Assembly (NCBI GenBank): GCA_964550535.1
Contig: CAZJZQ010000055.1
Span: forward strand, 1-21,646
Length of the DNA: 21,646 bases
Reading direction: 5' to 3'
Source of the DNA: UBA7672 sp964550535
Lineage (GTDB): Bacteria; Pseudomonadota; Alphaproteobacteria; Caulobacterales; Hyphomonadaceae
This document shows, one piece after another, positions 1 through 6,717 of this stretch. Numbering within the stretch: the first letter of the stretch is position 1; the number at the start of each line of letters is the position of its first letter. The notes below the pieces were generated by a model, which was not told the DNA's origin, searched no databases, and saw only the letters and a list, made by a program, of their open reading frames with translations. A program made the translations under genes and the position numbers.

Positions 1-20
1 TGACGAGGTTGGGTAGAGTC

Positions 21-70
21 CCCGCGTTGGGGGAAACCCCTTTCGGCCCTTCAGGCCGCTTCCCCCGGGG
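21..70. repeat. Palindromic intergenic repeat upstream of the YCII-domain gene
   Basis: Nested inverted repeats are visible. The outer arms are GGGGGAA and TTCCCCC, and the inner arms are CGGCC and GGCCG around a short loop. The right edge carries TTCCCCCGGGGTGGAG, which runs into the ribosome binding site of the next gene. GC-rich palindromes with a CTCCCCCGG-type edge are commonly scattered between genes in alphaproteobacteria. That it belongs to such a family is from memory and was not computed. Confidence 0.45.
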
Positions 71-71
71 T

Positions 72-75
72 GGAG
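72..75 (+). promoter_or_regulatory. Ribosome binding site selecting ATG 82
   Basis: GGAG lies 6 nt before ATG 82. The in-frame GTG at 70 overlaps this Shine-Dalgarno sequence and has none of its own, so ATG 82 is the better start. Confidence 0.6.
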
Positions 76-81
76 ATACAG

Positions 82-450
82 ATGAACACGCACACTTACA
101 CCGGCCACTACCTCGCAGTTTTCACTAGCAACAAGAGCAGCGCCAAGTGGCGGGCCTGGTATGCGCTGAGCGAGGAGGAGAGGCGGGCGAAGGATGAGGC
201 GGGGCTGGCGGCTGTGAAGGCGTGGGACGAGGCGCACAGGGACGCCATCGTCTATGCCGGCGGGCCGCTGGGGCCGGCCAAGCGCATCTCCGAAGCCGGC
301 GTGGAGGATGTGGCGAACGAACTCACTGTGTTCGTCGTCGTGCGCGCGGCGTCGCATGAGGCGGCGGCGCGGCTGTTCGAGAACCACCCGCACGTCACGA
401 TCTTCCCGTGTGACGGTGTTGAGGTGATGCCGTTGCTGGCTGGGGTGTAG
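82..450 (+). CDS. YCII-related domain protein (YciI-like)
   Basis: The product has 122 residues when started at ATG 82, which has a GGAG 6 nt upstream. The sequence fits the YCII-related family: a small alpha/beta ferredoxin-like fold. It has an N-terminal strand (YLAVFTSN), a Trp/Tyr-rich helix followed by EERRAKDEAG, a central AIVYAGGPLGPAKRIS segment, a strand (ELTVFVVVRA) and the C-terminal stretch HEAAARLFENHPHVTIFP ending in an EVMPLL strand. The GGPLG and ENHPHVTIFP stretches are what I recall from alphaproteobacterial members. The biochemical role of this subgroup is unknown; some YCII proteins have been linked to dehalogenation-like chemistry, but no such activity can be inferred here. 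The gene stands alone between two palindromic repeats. Confidence 0.85.
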   Translation: MNTHTYTGHYLAVFTSNKSSAKWRAWYALSEEERRAKDEAGLAAVKAWDEAHRDAIVYAGGPLGPAKRISEAGVEDVANELTVFVVVRAASHEAAARLFENHPHVTIFPCDGVEVMPLLAGV

Positions 451-534
451 GGGAGGAGTCCCCTCGGGGCGGCGGGCCCCCTCCGGCTGACGCGCAAGGG
501 GCGGCAGCCGCCTCCCCGATTTCATCAGGGGAGG
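440..534. repeat. Composite palindromic intergenic repeat
   Basis: Between the YCII gene and the ABC-F gene lies a compound GC-rich palindromic element. Its clearest hairpin is at 511-534: CCTCCCC and GGGGAGG arms, extended by GAT/ATC with one bulged A around TTC. Read on the minus strand, the hairpin is followed by GGCTGCCGCC and then GTCAGCCGGAGGGGG. That order (hairpin, CGGC-rich linker, CAGCCGGAGGGGG) resembles dispersed intergenic repeats of alphaproteobacteria. It could act as a transcription or mRNA-stability boundary, although no T-run follows on either strand. Confidence 0.5.
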
Positions 535-576
535 AAAGGGGACCGGGCGGGGCGGAAAGGGCGCGGGTGTGCGTGT

Positions 577-605
577 TTGACGGGGTGGCTCAACACGGCT
601 AGCAG
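577..605 (+). promoter_or_regulatory. Putative housekeeping promoter of the ABC-F gene
   Basis: TTGACGG at 577-583 is followed after 14 nt by GCTAGCAG at 598-605. This matches the Caulobacter housekeeping consensus TTGaCgS-N10-14-GCTANAWC well in both boxes and in spacing. Transcription would start near 612, giving a leader of about 27 nt before ATG 639. Confidence 0.55.
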
Positions 606-638
606 GCGCGGAGATAAACCTCCCCCGGGCCTTTCGTC

Positions 639-2516
639 ATGCTGACTATCAGCGATCTCACCTTTCGCATCGACGGCCGCGCGCTGTTCGAGAACGCCAG
701 CGCCCAGATTTCGGCGGGCTGGAAGGTCGGGCTTGTGGGCCGCAATGGCACGGGCAAATCCACCCTGCTGCGCCTCATCCGCGAGGACTCGCTGAAGGGC
801 GACGGGTCGGTGCGGTTGCAGCGCGGGGCCAAGCTGGGCTCGGTGGCGCAGGAAGTGGCGGCGGACGACCAGCTCCTGCTCGACGTGGTGCTGGCGGCCG
901 ACGTGGAGCGCCACACCCTGATGGCCGAGGCGGAAACGTGCGAGGATCCGATGCGCATCGGGGACATCCACGCGCGGCTGGCCGATATCGATGCCTGGTC
1001 CGGCGAGGCGCGGGCGGCGGAAATCCTGATCGGTCTGGGCTTCACCCAGGGCGACCTGTCGCGGAAGACGCGTGAATTCTCCGGCGGCTGGCGGATGCGC
1101 GCGGCGCTGGGCGGGGTGCTCTTTTCACAGCCGGACCTGCAGCTGCTCGACGAGCCGACCAACTATCTCGACCTCGAAGGCGCGGCATGGCTGGAGCAGT
1201 ACCTGCGCAAGTATCCGAACACCGTGGTGGTGGTGAGCCACGACCGCGACCTGCTCAACCGCTCGGTCACGCACATTCTGGCCGTCGAGCACCAGAAACT
1301 GGTGGTGAACGCCGGCGGCTATGACCTCTATCTGCGCCGCCGCGCCGAACGCTCCGCCCAGCTTGAGCAGCAGAAGGCGAAGCAGGACGTGCAGCGCGCG
1401 CACATGCAGTCCTTCATCGACCGCTTCAAGGCGCAGGCCTCCAAAGCCCGCCAGGCGCAAAGCCGCGTAAAGGCGCTGGAACGGATGACGGAGATCACCG
1501 TGCCGCTGGAAGAGCGCACGGTGCCGTTCAAGTTCCACGATCCGGAGGAACTGGCCTCGCCCATTCTCGAAATCGACAATGCCGACATGGGCTATAATCT
1601 CGACCGGCCCGTGCTGAAGAAGGTCAGCCTGCGGCTCGACATGGACGACCGCATCGCCATCGTCGGCGCCAACGGGCAGGGCAAGACGACGCTGGTGAAA
1701 TCCATCGCGCAGAAGCTGCCGCTGTTGCAGGGCGTGCGCCGCGCGTCGAAGAACCTCCGCGTCGGCTATTTCAGTCAGGACCAGCTGGACGAATTGCGCG
1801 CTGGCGAGAATGTGCTCGATCACGTCAGGGACCTGATTCCGAATGCGGGGCAGGCGCAGGTTCGCGCGCTTGCCGCTCAGTTCGGCTTTGGTCACGAGAA
1901 GTGCGAAACGAAAGTCGACAAGCTCTCGGGCGGCGAGAAAGTGCGTCTGCTGATGGGCCTTACGACCTACAAGAAGCCGCACATTCTCATCCTCGACGAA
2001 CCGACGTCGCACCTGGACATCGATAGCCGCGAGGCGCTGATCTATGCGCTGAACGCTTTCCAGGGCGCGGTGCTGATCATCACGCACGACACCTATCTGG
2101 CCGAGGCGACGGCGGACCGGCTGTGGCTGGTGAACAATGGCAAGGCCGGCGTCTATGACGGCGACCTCAGCGACTACAAGGCGCTGGTGTTGGCCGCCGA
2201 CAAGCGCGAGGACGCGCCGCAGCGGCGCACAGATCATGTGAAGGTGGAAGAAACGCCCGCGCCTGATGCGAAGCCCGCGCGGAAATCCAGCGCTAAGGTC
2301 AGCTACAAGGTGAAGCTGCGCGCGGAGCAGGCCGAGAAGGCGCTGGAAGCCGCGCGCCTGGCGCTTGAACTGGCCGACCGTGAACTCGCCGACCCGTCAG
2401 CCTTCGCGCACAAGGCCGACGCCGAAGGCAAGCTCAAGTCCCGCGCCAAGCTCCAAGCGCAACTCGACGCCGCCGAGGCGGAGTGGATGGAGGCTATGGA
2501 GGCGTTGCAGGGTTAG
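639..2516 (+). CDS. ABC-F family ATP-binding protein (Uup/YheS-like)
   Basis: The product has 625 residues with two ABC ATPase domains and no membrane segment, which defines the soluble ABC-F class (ribosome-associated translation factors). Domain 1 has Walker A GRNGTGKST (34-42), a signature FSGGW near 147-151, and LLDEPTNYLD near 169-178. A charged linker with a YDLYLRRRAERSAQ start and a Lys/Arg/Gln-rich helix (about 228-285) corresponds to the ABC-F interdomain linker. Domain 2 has Walker A GANGQGKTT (343-351), signature LSGGE (429-433) and LILDEPTSHLD (about 450-460). Residues from about 560 form an Ala/Glu/Lys-rich coiled coil like the C-terminal arm of Uup or YheS. No strong Shine-Dalgarno precedes ATG 639, but the protein start aligns with the family. 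Family assignment is firm; which ABC-F subtype, and whether it is involved in antibiotic protection, is not determined. Confidence 0.93.
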   Translation: MLTISDLTFRIDGRALFENASAQISAGWKVGLVGRNGTGKSTLLRLIREDSLKGDGSVRLQRGAKLGSVAQEVAADDQLLLDVVLAADVERHTLMAEAETCEDPMRIGDIHARLADIDAWSGEARAAEILIGLGFTQGDLSRKTREFSGGWRMRAALGGVLFSQPDLQLLDEPTNYLDLEGAAWLEQYLRKYPNTVVVVSHDRDLLNRSVTHILAVEHQKLVVNAGGYDLYLRRRAERSAQLEQQKAKQDVQRAHMQSFIDRFKAQASKARQAQSRVKALERMTEITVPLEERTVPFKFHDPEELASPILEIDNADMGYNLDRPVLKKVSLRLDMDDRIAIVGANGQGKTTLVKSIAQKLPLLQGVRRASKNLRVGYFSQDQLDELRAGENVLDHVRDLIPNAGQAQVRALAAQFGFGHEKCETKVDKLSGGEKVRLLMGLTTYKKPHILILDEPTSHLDIDSREALIYALNAFQGAVLIITHDTYLAEATADRLWLVNNGKAGVYDGDLSDYKALVLAADKREDAPQRRTDHVKVEETPAPDAKPARKSSAKVSYKVKLRAEQAEKALEAARLALELADRELADPSAFAHKADAEGKLKSRAKLQAQLDAAEAEWMEAMEALQG

Positions 2517-2538
2517 GGACTGTGTTGGACGGGAGCGA

Positions 2539-2829
2539 TCAGGCGCCCGACCCACCGCCTCCGCCACCACCGCTGCCGCCGCCGCGGCTTTGCGTGCGGC
2601 GCATCATGTTGTTGGCGCCGCCGCCGGGCTTGCCGCCGCCTTTAAGCTGTTTTGGGTCGAAGCCGCCCTTTCCCTTTCCGGGAGGGCCGCCGCCGGGTGG
2701 GCCGCCTTTGGCGTCGCCTTTAGCGTGAAGCTTTTCGTACAGCTTCTTCGCCATCTCGCTCTGGCTGGACGGCTTTTCAGCGGACTCAGCTTTGCCCGGC
2801 TTTTCGGGTGATTGCTTCTTCGTGACCAT
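2539..2829 (-). CDS. Small Lys/Gly-rich hypothetical protein
   Basis: The product has 96 residues. The N-terminal half is charged (SPEKPGKAESAEKP), followed by an amphipathic SEMAKKLYEKLHAKGD helix. The C-terminal half is almost all Gly, Pro and Lys, with FDPKQLKGGGKPGGG and MMRRTQSRGG before a poly-Gly tail. There is no signal peptide or membrane segment. It converges on the ABC-F gene with only 22 nt between stop codons. No good Shine-Dalgarno is visible before the ATG. I recall similar short proteins with a KLYEKLHAKGD-type helix and an MRRT segment in other alphaproteobacteria, which favours a real gene, but the poly-Gly end is encoded by CCG/CCA triplets and could be drifting. The function is unknown; the basic, disordered composition would suit nucleic acid or RNP binding, which is speculation. 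Confidence 0.5.
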   Translation of the reverse strand: MVTKKQSPEKPGKAESAEKPSSQSEMAKKLYEKLHAKGDAKGGPPGGGPPGKGKGGFDPKQLKGGGKPGGGANNMMRRTQSRGGGSGGGGGGGSGA

Positions 2830-2877
2830 GGCGTGAGTCTAATCCGGATCCCGTTGGAAGCAACGGGCGCCGGAATG

Positions 2878-3249
2878 CTACTGTTCCTTCACCGGCGTCC
2901 AGCCTTCGGGGTTCACGTCGGTGCGTTTGGCGGATTCGCCGTTGAGCTTATTGCGTTTGTGGTCGTGCTCGCATTCGGCGGGGTGATCGCGGCCGTTGGC
3001 GAAGGTGACGTCTTCGCCATTGTCATCGCGGGGCGAAAGGTCGGCGTGTTTTGCAGTCTTCGCCGTTTGGGCGCTGCGCGACGCCTGCGGCGCGGGGCGT
3101 GTGGTGGGCGTATTGCCGTCCTTGCGCGCGGCGGGGGCCGGGTTTTCTTTCGAGCTTACCGGCGTTTCGTTGGTCGCGGTGCGGGCGCCTCCTTTGGCCT
3201 GACGCGCATCGGCGGTGTCATCGGGACGGCGCTGGCTTGCGTTGGGCAT
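2878..3249 (-). CDS. Small charged, disordered hypothetical protein
   Basis: The product has 123 residues from ATG 3249, which has a GGAG 6 nt upstream (3256-3259 on this strand). A GTG at 3261 in the same frame overlaps that Shine-Dalgarno and is less likely. The composition is hydrophilic and low in hydrophobics: Ala/Thr/Lys/Arg-rich to about residue 65, then an acidic/His segment (DLSPRDDNGEDVTFANGRDHPAECEHDHKRNKLNGES), ending in NPEGWTPVKEQ. A single Cys sits in the ECEHDH cluster, which might bind metal. There is no signal peptide, membrane segment or domain I recognise. It lies 48 nt upstream of the Gly-rich gene on the same strand, so the two may be co-transcribed. Confidence 0.5.
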   Translation of the reverse strand: MPNASQRRPDDTADARQAKGGARTATNETPVSSKENPAPAARKDGNTPTTRPAPQASRSAQTAKTAKHADLSPRDDNGEDVTFANGRDHPAECEHDHKRNKLNGESAKRTDVNPEGWTPVKEQ

Positions 3250-3255
3250 GACGGA

Positions 3256-3259
3256 CTCC
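3256..3259 (-). promoter_or_regulatory. Ribosome binding site selecting ATG 3249
   Basis: The minus strand reads GTGGAGTCCGTCATG. GGAG is 6 nt before the ATG and overlaps the alternative GTG start, so the shorter reading is preferred. Confidence 0.5.
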
Positions 3260-3353
3260 ACGGCTCGCCGCCGGGACGGATTTCCCGAGGGCTACCGGAA
3301 AGAACGTCCGGCGCGGGGAGTAGTTTCGTCTGTCGGGCAGCGGCGCGGGCTGT

Positions 3354-3716
3354 TCAGCGCGGGGTATAGACCGCGCGCTGGCGCAGGGTGGGGCGCTCGA
3401 TCTCCAGCCGCGAGGGCGTGACGCCGCGCGCCTTCATCTGACGTTCGATCCAGAGAAGGATGTTCTCGAAGGTCGGTTTCTCCAGCCCCTCGATCTCGTT
3501 GAGCAGGGAATGATCCAGCGGCGCGATGATCTCTTTCAGCAGCGCGTCCAGCTTGCCGAGGTCCATCACCCAGCCATCCTCGTCCGGCCCCGCGCTGGCG
3601 GCGCAGGCGGTGACGACGAAGGAGTGGCCATGGATGCGCCTGTACCCCGGAGCGCCGGCGGGCGCCTCGATATAATGGCTGGCGTCAAAGGCCGCTGTGA
3701 CGCTGATCTCGAACAT
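3354..3716 (-). CDS. 6-pyruvoyltetrahydropterin/6-carboxytetrahydropterin synthase family protein (QueD-like)
   Basis: The product has 120 residues from ATG 3716; an upstream in-frame ATG (3752) would add an unlikely 12-residue leader. It shows the T-fold PTPS/QueD layout. The zinc ligands are His14 (FDASH) and His29/His31 (HGHSF). There is a DLGKLDALLKE helix, an LDHSLLN motif carrying the Asp-His pair, a PTFEN motif, and a C-terminal Glu in LEIERP. QueD makes 6-carboxytetrahydropterin for queuosine and deazapurine synthesis. The catalytic Cys expected four residues before HGH is Tyr25 (PGYRRIHGH), and the only other Cys is after the zinc motif, so the QueD reaction itself is in doubt. No other queuosine gene is nearby. 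It lies 66 nt downstream of the nitroreductase gene on the same strand. Confidence 0.8.
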   Translation of the reverse strand: MFEISVTAAFDASHYIEAPAGAPGYRRIHGHSFVVTACAASAGPDEDGWVMDLGKLDALLKEIIAPLDHSLLNEIEGLEKPTFENILLWIERQMKARGVTPSRLEIERPTLRQRAVYTPR

Positions 3717-3782
3717 GGGCGGTGCATTACAGGTTTGGCCCTGCGGGTGCAATCGGGCGCGGCGCCGGGGCGCAGGGGCCCG

Positions 3783-4421
3783 CTAACCCTGCCAGCGAAT
3801 GACCTTCTGGGAGAGGTCGGGGCGTTGGCGTTCGACGGGTTTTTCCTTCGCGGTGCCAAGGTAAATGAAACCGGCGATGCGGTCCTCGCCCCGCAGGCCC
3901 AGCGCCGCGCCGACTTGTCCGTCGAAGGCGGGCCATTCGGTCAGCCAGCATCCGGCCCACCCCATGGCGGACGCGGCGATCATGATGTTCTGGCACACCG
4001 CTCCGGCGGACAGGCGCTGCTCCCATTCCGGCGTGCCCTTCACGTCCTGCACGGGGGACGAGATCACGCACAGGATGACCGGCGCGCGCATGGGCAGGGC
4101 GCGGTCCGCCTCCACCTGTCCGGCGGTGGCGGAGGCGTCGCTGGTGGCGCGCACTGCGGCGAAGATGGCGCCCAGCCGTTTGCGCGCATCTCCCGCGATC
4201 ACCAGCACGCGCCAGGGTTCGAGCTTGCGATGGTCCGGCACGCGCAGGGCGCAGCGCAGCAGCACGTCGAGATCTTCGTCCGACGGTCCCGGCGTGGTGA
4301 ACATCGCGCCCGGCGTCGACCGGCGCAGAGCCATCAGACGCAGCGTTTCCTCGCTCTCATAGGTCGGCTCCATCGGGGCGCCGAATTCAGGATGCGGAGG
4401 AAGATCAGGACGGATGGGCAT
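3783..4421 (-). CDS. Nitroreductase family protein (YdjA-like)
   Basis: The product has 212 residues, the usual length for the single-domain FMN-binding nitroreductase family. Near residues 32-36 is an RRSTPG motif (the Arg-Arg-Ser that contacts FMN phosphate in this family), followed by LLRCALRVPDHRKLEPWRVLVI, which matches the YdjA-type APDHG.L.PWRF region. In the C-terminal half, CQNIMIAASAMGWAGCWLT and the GFIYLGTAKEKPVERQRPDL stretch are family signatures. The expected reaction is NAD(P)H-dependent, FMN-mediated two-electron reduction in the cytoplasm; the natural substrate is unknown. ATG 4421 lies 5 nt after the stop codon of the upstream dsbA-like gene, so translation is probably coupled. 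Confidence 0.9.
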   Translation of the reverse strand: MPIRPDLPPHPEFGAPMEPTYESEETLRLMALRRSTPGAMFTTPGPSDEDLDVLLRCALRVPDHRKLEPWRVLVIAGDARKRLGAIFAAVRATSDASATAGQVEADRALPMRAPVILCVISSPVQDVKGTPEWEQRLSAGAVCQNIMIAASAMGWAGCWLTEWPAFDGQVGAALGLRGEDRIAGFIYLGTAKEKPVERQRPDLSQKVIRWQG

Positions 4422-4426
4422 CGCGT

Positions 4427-5104
4427 CTAGTGTCCTTGGCCCGGCGCGTGATCGTGGCCATCGTGCGCGGCGGGGGCTTCGGGCGGCGGCGTTTCGCCGG
4501 CGAGCAGCGCATCGATGCGCGGGCCCATGACTTCGAGGCGCGGATTGTTCACCAGCGTATCGTTGATGAAGAAGGTGGGCGTGGAATCGACGCCGCGCGA
4601 CCGGCTCTCGGACTGCATGTCATAGACGTGCTGGATGATGGCCGGATCGCGCAGGCAGGTTTCGACCTGTTCGCCGCTGAGGTTGAATTTGGCGCCGACC
4701 TTCTGGAGTTCGGGCACCGCGCCGCCGGGGCCGCTGGCGGCGCGCACAATGTCGGTCTGGCGGGCGAACACTTCATCGAGCACCGCGAAATAATCGCCAT
4801 CGCCCGCGCAACGCGCCACGGCGAAGATGGCGGCGTCGAGTGCGCCGTGAACGGCCAGCTCGCGGAACTCGAAGCGGACCTTGCCGGTGTTGATGTAGTT
4901 GGTCTTCATCGCTTCCCAGTACTGGTCATGCCAGCTCTTGCAGCCGGGGCAGGTGGGCGAGCCGTATTCGACCACGACGACCTTGGCGTCGGGCGGGCCC
5001 ATGGAGGCGTTGCCCTGCACCGGCTGTATCGCCTCGCGGCCCGGTTCTCCGCAGGCGGCCAGGGCGATGGCGGCGAAAGCGGCGGCCAGGGTCTTCAGCT
5101 TCAT
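4427..5104 (-). CDS. DsbA-family thiol-disulfide lipoprotein with His-rich tail
   Basis: The product has 225 residues from ATG 5104, which has GGAGA upstream; an in-frame ATG at 5122 is less likely because the signal peptide starts at MKLKTL. A lipoprotein signal ends at the lipobox LAAC with Cys18. A DsbA-like thioredoxin fold follows: VVVVEYGSPTCPGC with the active site C52-P-G-C55, an inserted helical domain, and the cis-Pro loop STPTFF near residue 177. The C-terminus is an unusual tail containing HDGHDHAPGQGH, a potential metal-binding segment. The protein probably acts in the periplasm, anchored to a membrane, as a thiol oxidase or isomerase. It is the first gene of a likely operon with the nitroreductase and possibly the QueD-like gene, and is a paralogue of the two DsbA-like lipoproteins at 18134-19482. 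Confidence 0.9.
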   Translation of the reverse strand: MKLKTLAAAFAAIALAACGEPGREAIQPVQGNASMGPPDAKVVVVEYGSPTCPGCKSWHDQYWEAMKTNYINTGKVRFEFRELAVHGALDAAIFAVARCAGDGDYFAVLDEVFARQTDIVRAASGPGGAVPELQKVGAKFNLSGEQVETCLRDPAIIQHVYDMQSESRSRGVDSTPTFFINDTLVNNPRLEVMGPRIDALLAGETPPPEAPAAHDGHDHAPGQGH

Positions 5105-5130
5105 GGCAAGGTCTCCGGTCATGCGGGCGC

Positions 5131-5139
5131 GAACCTAGC
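5131..5139 (-). promoter_or_regulatory. Possible -10 element of the dsbA-like/nitroreductase operon
   Basis: GCTAGGTTC on the minus strand lies 26 nt upstream of ATG 5104 and resembles the Caulobacter -10 box GCTANAWC. The -35 region (around GGAGACGC) is poor, so this is tentative. Confidence 0.3.
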
Positions 5140-5213
5140 GCAGGGGATGGCGCGCGTCTCCCCTCCGGGCGGTCTGCTTGCGCGTGGCTGGGCCTGCGCC
5201 TACGCCAGAGGGC

Positions 5214-5813
5214 ATGAGCGATGCGCCGAAGAAGTGGACGATCCAGTCCTCGCAGCAGAAATACGACAACCGCTGGATCCGCGTGACCGAGCACCAGGTG
5301 ACGGCGCCCACGGGCAAGCCGGCGCTCTACGGCCTCGTGCATTTCAAGAACCTGGCGCTGGGGGTGCTGCCCATCGACGAGGAGGGGCGAACGATCCTGG
5401 TGGGGCAGGAGAGGTTCGCTTTTGGCCGCTATTCCTGGGAGCTGCCGGAGGGCGGCGGGCCGCGCGATCTGGAGGCTCTGGAGGGCGCCCAGCGGGAATT
5501 GAGCGAAGAGACGGGGCTGAAGGCGGACAATTGGCTGCCGCTGCTGGCGGACGTGCACCTGTCCAATTCCGTGACGGATGAGGTCGCCTTCGCCTTTCTG
5601 GCGTGGGGGCTTTCGGCCGATACCAGCCGGGCGCCGGACGATACCGAGGCTTTGACGGTACGTAGGGTTCCGTTTGTTGAGGCGGTGCGGATGGCGGCGG
5701 CTGGCGAATTTACCGATGCTTTTACTCTTGTGATGCTGCTGAAGGCCGACCATCTCCTCCGCAACGGGGCTTTGCCTGCGGAGTTGGCCCGGCTAATGCT
5801 GCGGGGCGCGTAG
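5214..5813 (+). CDS. NUDIX hydrolase (ADP-ribose pyrophosphatase-like)
   Basis: The product has 199 residues from ATG 5214; an earlier TTG at 5178 would add 12 residues without a ribosome binding site. The N-terminal strands (YDNRWIRVTEHQVTAP...) and the ALGVLPIDEEGRTILVGQERFAFGRYSWELPEGG segment are typical of ADP-ribose pyrophosphatase-like NUDIX proteins. The NUDIX box runs GGGPRDLEALEGAQRELSEETG. The REL.EE.G core is intact, but the first Glu of the canonical box is shifted by one residue (Leu-Glu instead of Glu). I recall this GGGP...LE.A.RELREETG form in an alphaproteobacterial subgroup. It would hydrolyse a nucleoside diphosphate linked to another moiety; the substrate is not determinable from sequence. 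It is divergent from the dsbA-like gene and precedes cysE by 46 nt, so the two may be co-transcribed. Confidence 0.9.
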   Translation: MSDAPKKWTIQSSQQKYDNRWIRVTEHQVTAPTGKPALYGLVHFKNLALGVLPIDEEGRTILVGQERFAFGRYSWELPEGGGPRDLEALEGAQRELSEETGLKADNWLPLLADVHLSNSVTDEVAFAFLAWGLSADTSRAPDDTEALTVRRVPFVEAVRMAAAGEFTDAFTLVMLLKADHLLRNGALPAELARLMLRGA

Positions 5814-5848
5814 CGGCAGGCCGGTCAAACGGCCGCCGGTGAAACGGC

Positions 5849-5854
5849 AGGAGG
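5849..5854 (+). promoter_or_regulatory. Ribosome binding site selecting ATG 5860 of cysE
   Basis: A perfect AGGAGG sits 5 nt before ATG 5860. An in-frame GTG at 5839 lies upstream of this site and has no ribosome binding site of its own. Confidence 0.75.
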
Positions 5855-5859
5855 ATACA

Positions 5860-6717
5860 ATGGCGGATCGTCGCGCGGCGCAGGGGGAGCCCTCTGTGAC
5901 GTCCAGTCCCGCCGGTGGTGCGCCCGTGGGCCGGGGCGCTGCGGCTCCAATCTGGCAGAGGCTGAGATTCGATGCGGCGACGGCGGCCGAGCAGGAACCG
6001 GCGCTGGCCAGCTATCTCAACGCCACCGTTCTCAATCATTCCGCCTTTGCCGAGGCGCTGCGTTATCAGCTTGCGCAGAAGGCTGGCGGTCCGAACATCT
6101 GCGCGCTCCAGATCAGCGAGATTTGCGAACAGGCTTATGAATCTGACCCCTCCATCGTCGCCGCCGCGGAGCGCGATCTTCAGGCGGTGATGGACCGCGA
6201 TCCGGCGACGCGTTCGACCTTGCAGCCCTTCCTGTTCTTCAAGGGCTTTCTGGCGCTGCAAACGCATCGTGTGGGGCATTGGCTGTGGGGGCAGGGGCGC
6301 GAGACGCTGGCCTTTTTCCTCCAGTCGCGCACATCGGAACTCTACAGCGTCGATATCCACCCCGCCGCGCCGATCGGGCATGGCGTGTTCATGGATCACG
6401 CGACCAGCGTGGTGATCGGCGAGACGGCGCGCGTGGGCAATGATGTTTCGATGCTGCACGGCGTGACGCTGGGCGGAACGGGCAAGGTGTTCACCGATCG
6501 CCACCCTAAAATCGGCAATGGCGTGCTGCTGGGCGCGGGCGCGAAGGTGCTGGGCAATATCACCATCGGCGACGAGGCGCGCGTGGGCTCCGGCTCCGTG
6601 GTGCTGAACGACGTGCCGCCGCGTTGCTCCGTAGCCGGCGTTCCAGCCCGTCCGGTGGGCGGCGCCTGCATGGAACCCTCCAAGACGATGGACCAGAAGT
6701 TCGACGTCGGGCTTTAG
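5860..6717 (+). CDS. cysE: Serine O-acetyltransferase
   Basis: The product has 285 residues from ATG 5860 (AGGAGG 5 nt upstream). It transfers acetyl from acetyl-CoA to L-serine, giving O-acetylserine, the first step of cysteine synthesis in the cytoplasm. After a roughly 30-residue low-complexity leader come the all-helical N-terminal domain (LASYLNATVLNHSAFAEAL, residues 49-67) and then the left-handed beta-helix of hexapeptide repeats. Catalytic residues are visible in DIHPAA (Asp165), MDHAT (His180) and DRHPKIG (His215), with HGVTLGGTGK between them and the SVAGVPARPVG end of the helix near 257-267. A short tail finishes the protein, as in feedback-inhibited enzymes. Its product would feed CysK, whose gene begins at 21563. 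A strong inverted repeat starts immediately after the stop codon. Confidence 0.96.
   Translation: MADRRAAQGEPSVTSSPAGGAPVGRGAAAPIWQRLRFDAATAAEQEPALASYLNATVLNHSAFAEALRYQLAQKAGGPNICALQISEICEQAYESDPSIVAAAERDLQAVMDRDPATRSTLQPFLFFKGFLALQTHRVGHWLWGQGRETLAFFLQSRTSELYSVDIHPAAPIGHGVFMDHATSVVIGETARVGNDVSMLHGVTLGGTGKVFTDRHPKIGNGVLLGAGAKVLGNITIGDEARVGSGSVVLNDVPPRCSVAGVPARPVGGACMEPSKTMDQKFDVGL

Noticed and set aside
1125..2237. An open frame of 370 codons opposite the ABC-F gene
   Set aside because: It is an antisense shadow of a clear ABC-F gene, with a composition typical of reversed coding sequence.
2552..2585. CCG/CCA triplet run, considered as a microsatellite
   Set aside because: It is imperfect and is explained by the poly-Gly codons of the small protein on the minus strand.
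3737..3780. Inverted repeat GGCCCTGCG/CGCAGGGGCC between the nitroreductase and QueD-like genes, considered as a terminator
   Set aside because: The stem has a bulge and a 25-nt loop, and there is no T-run on the minus strand. The gap is only 66 nt and the genes could be co-transcribed, so I did not annotate it.
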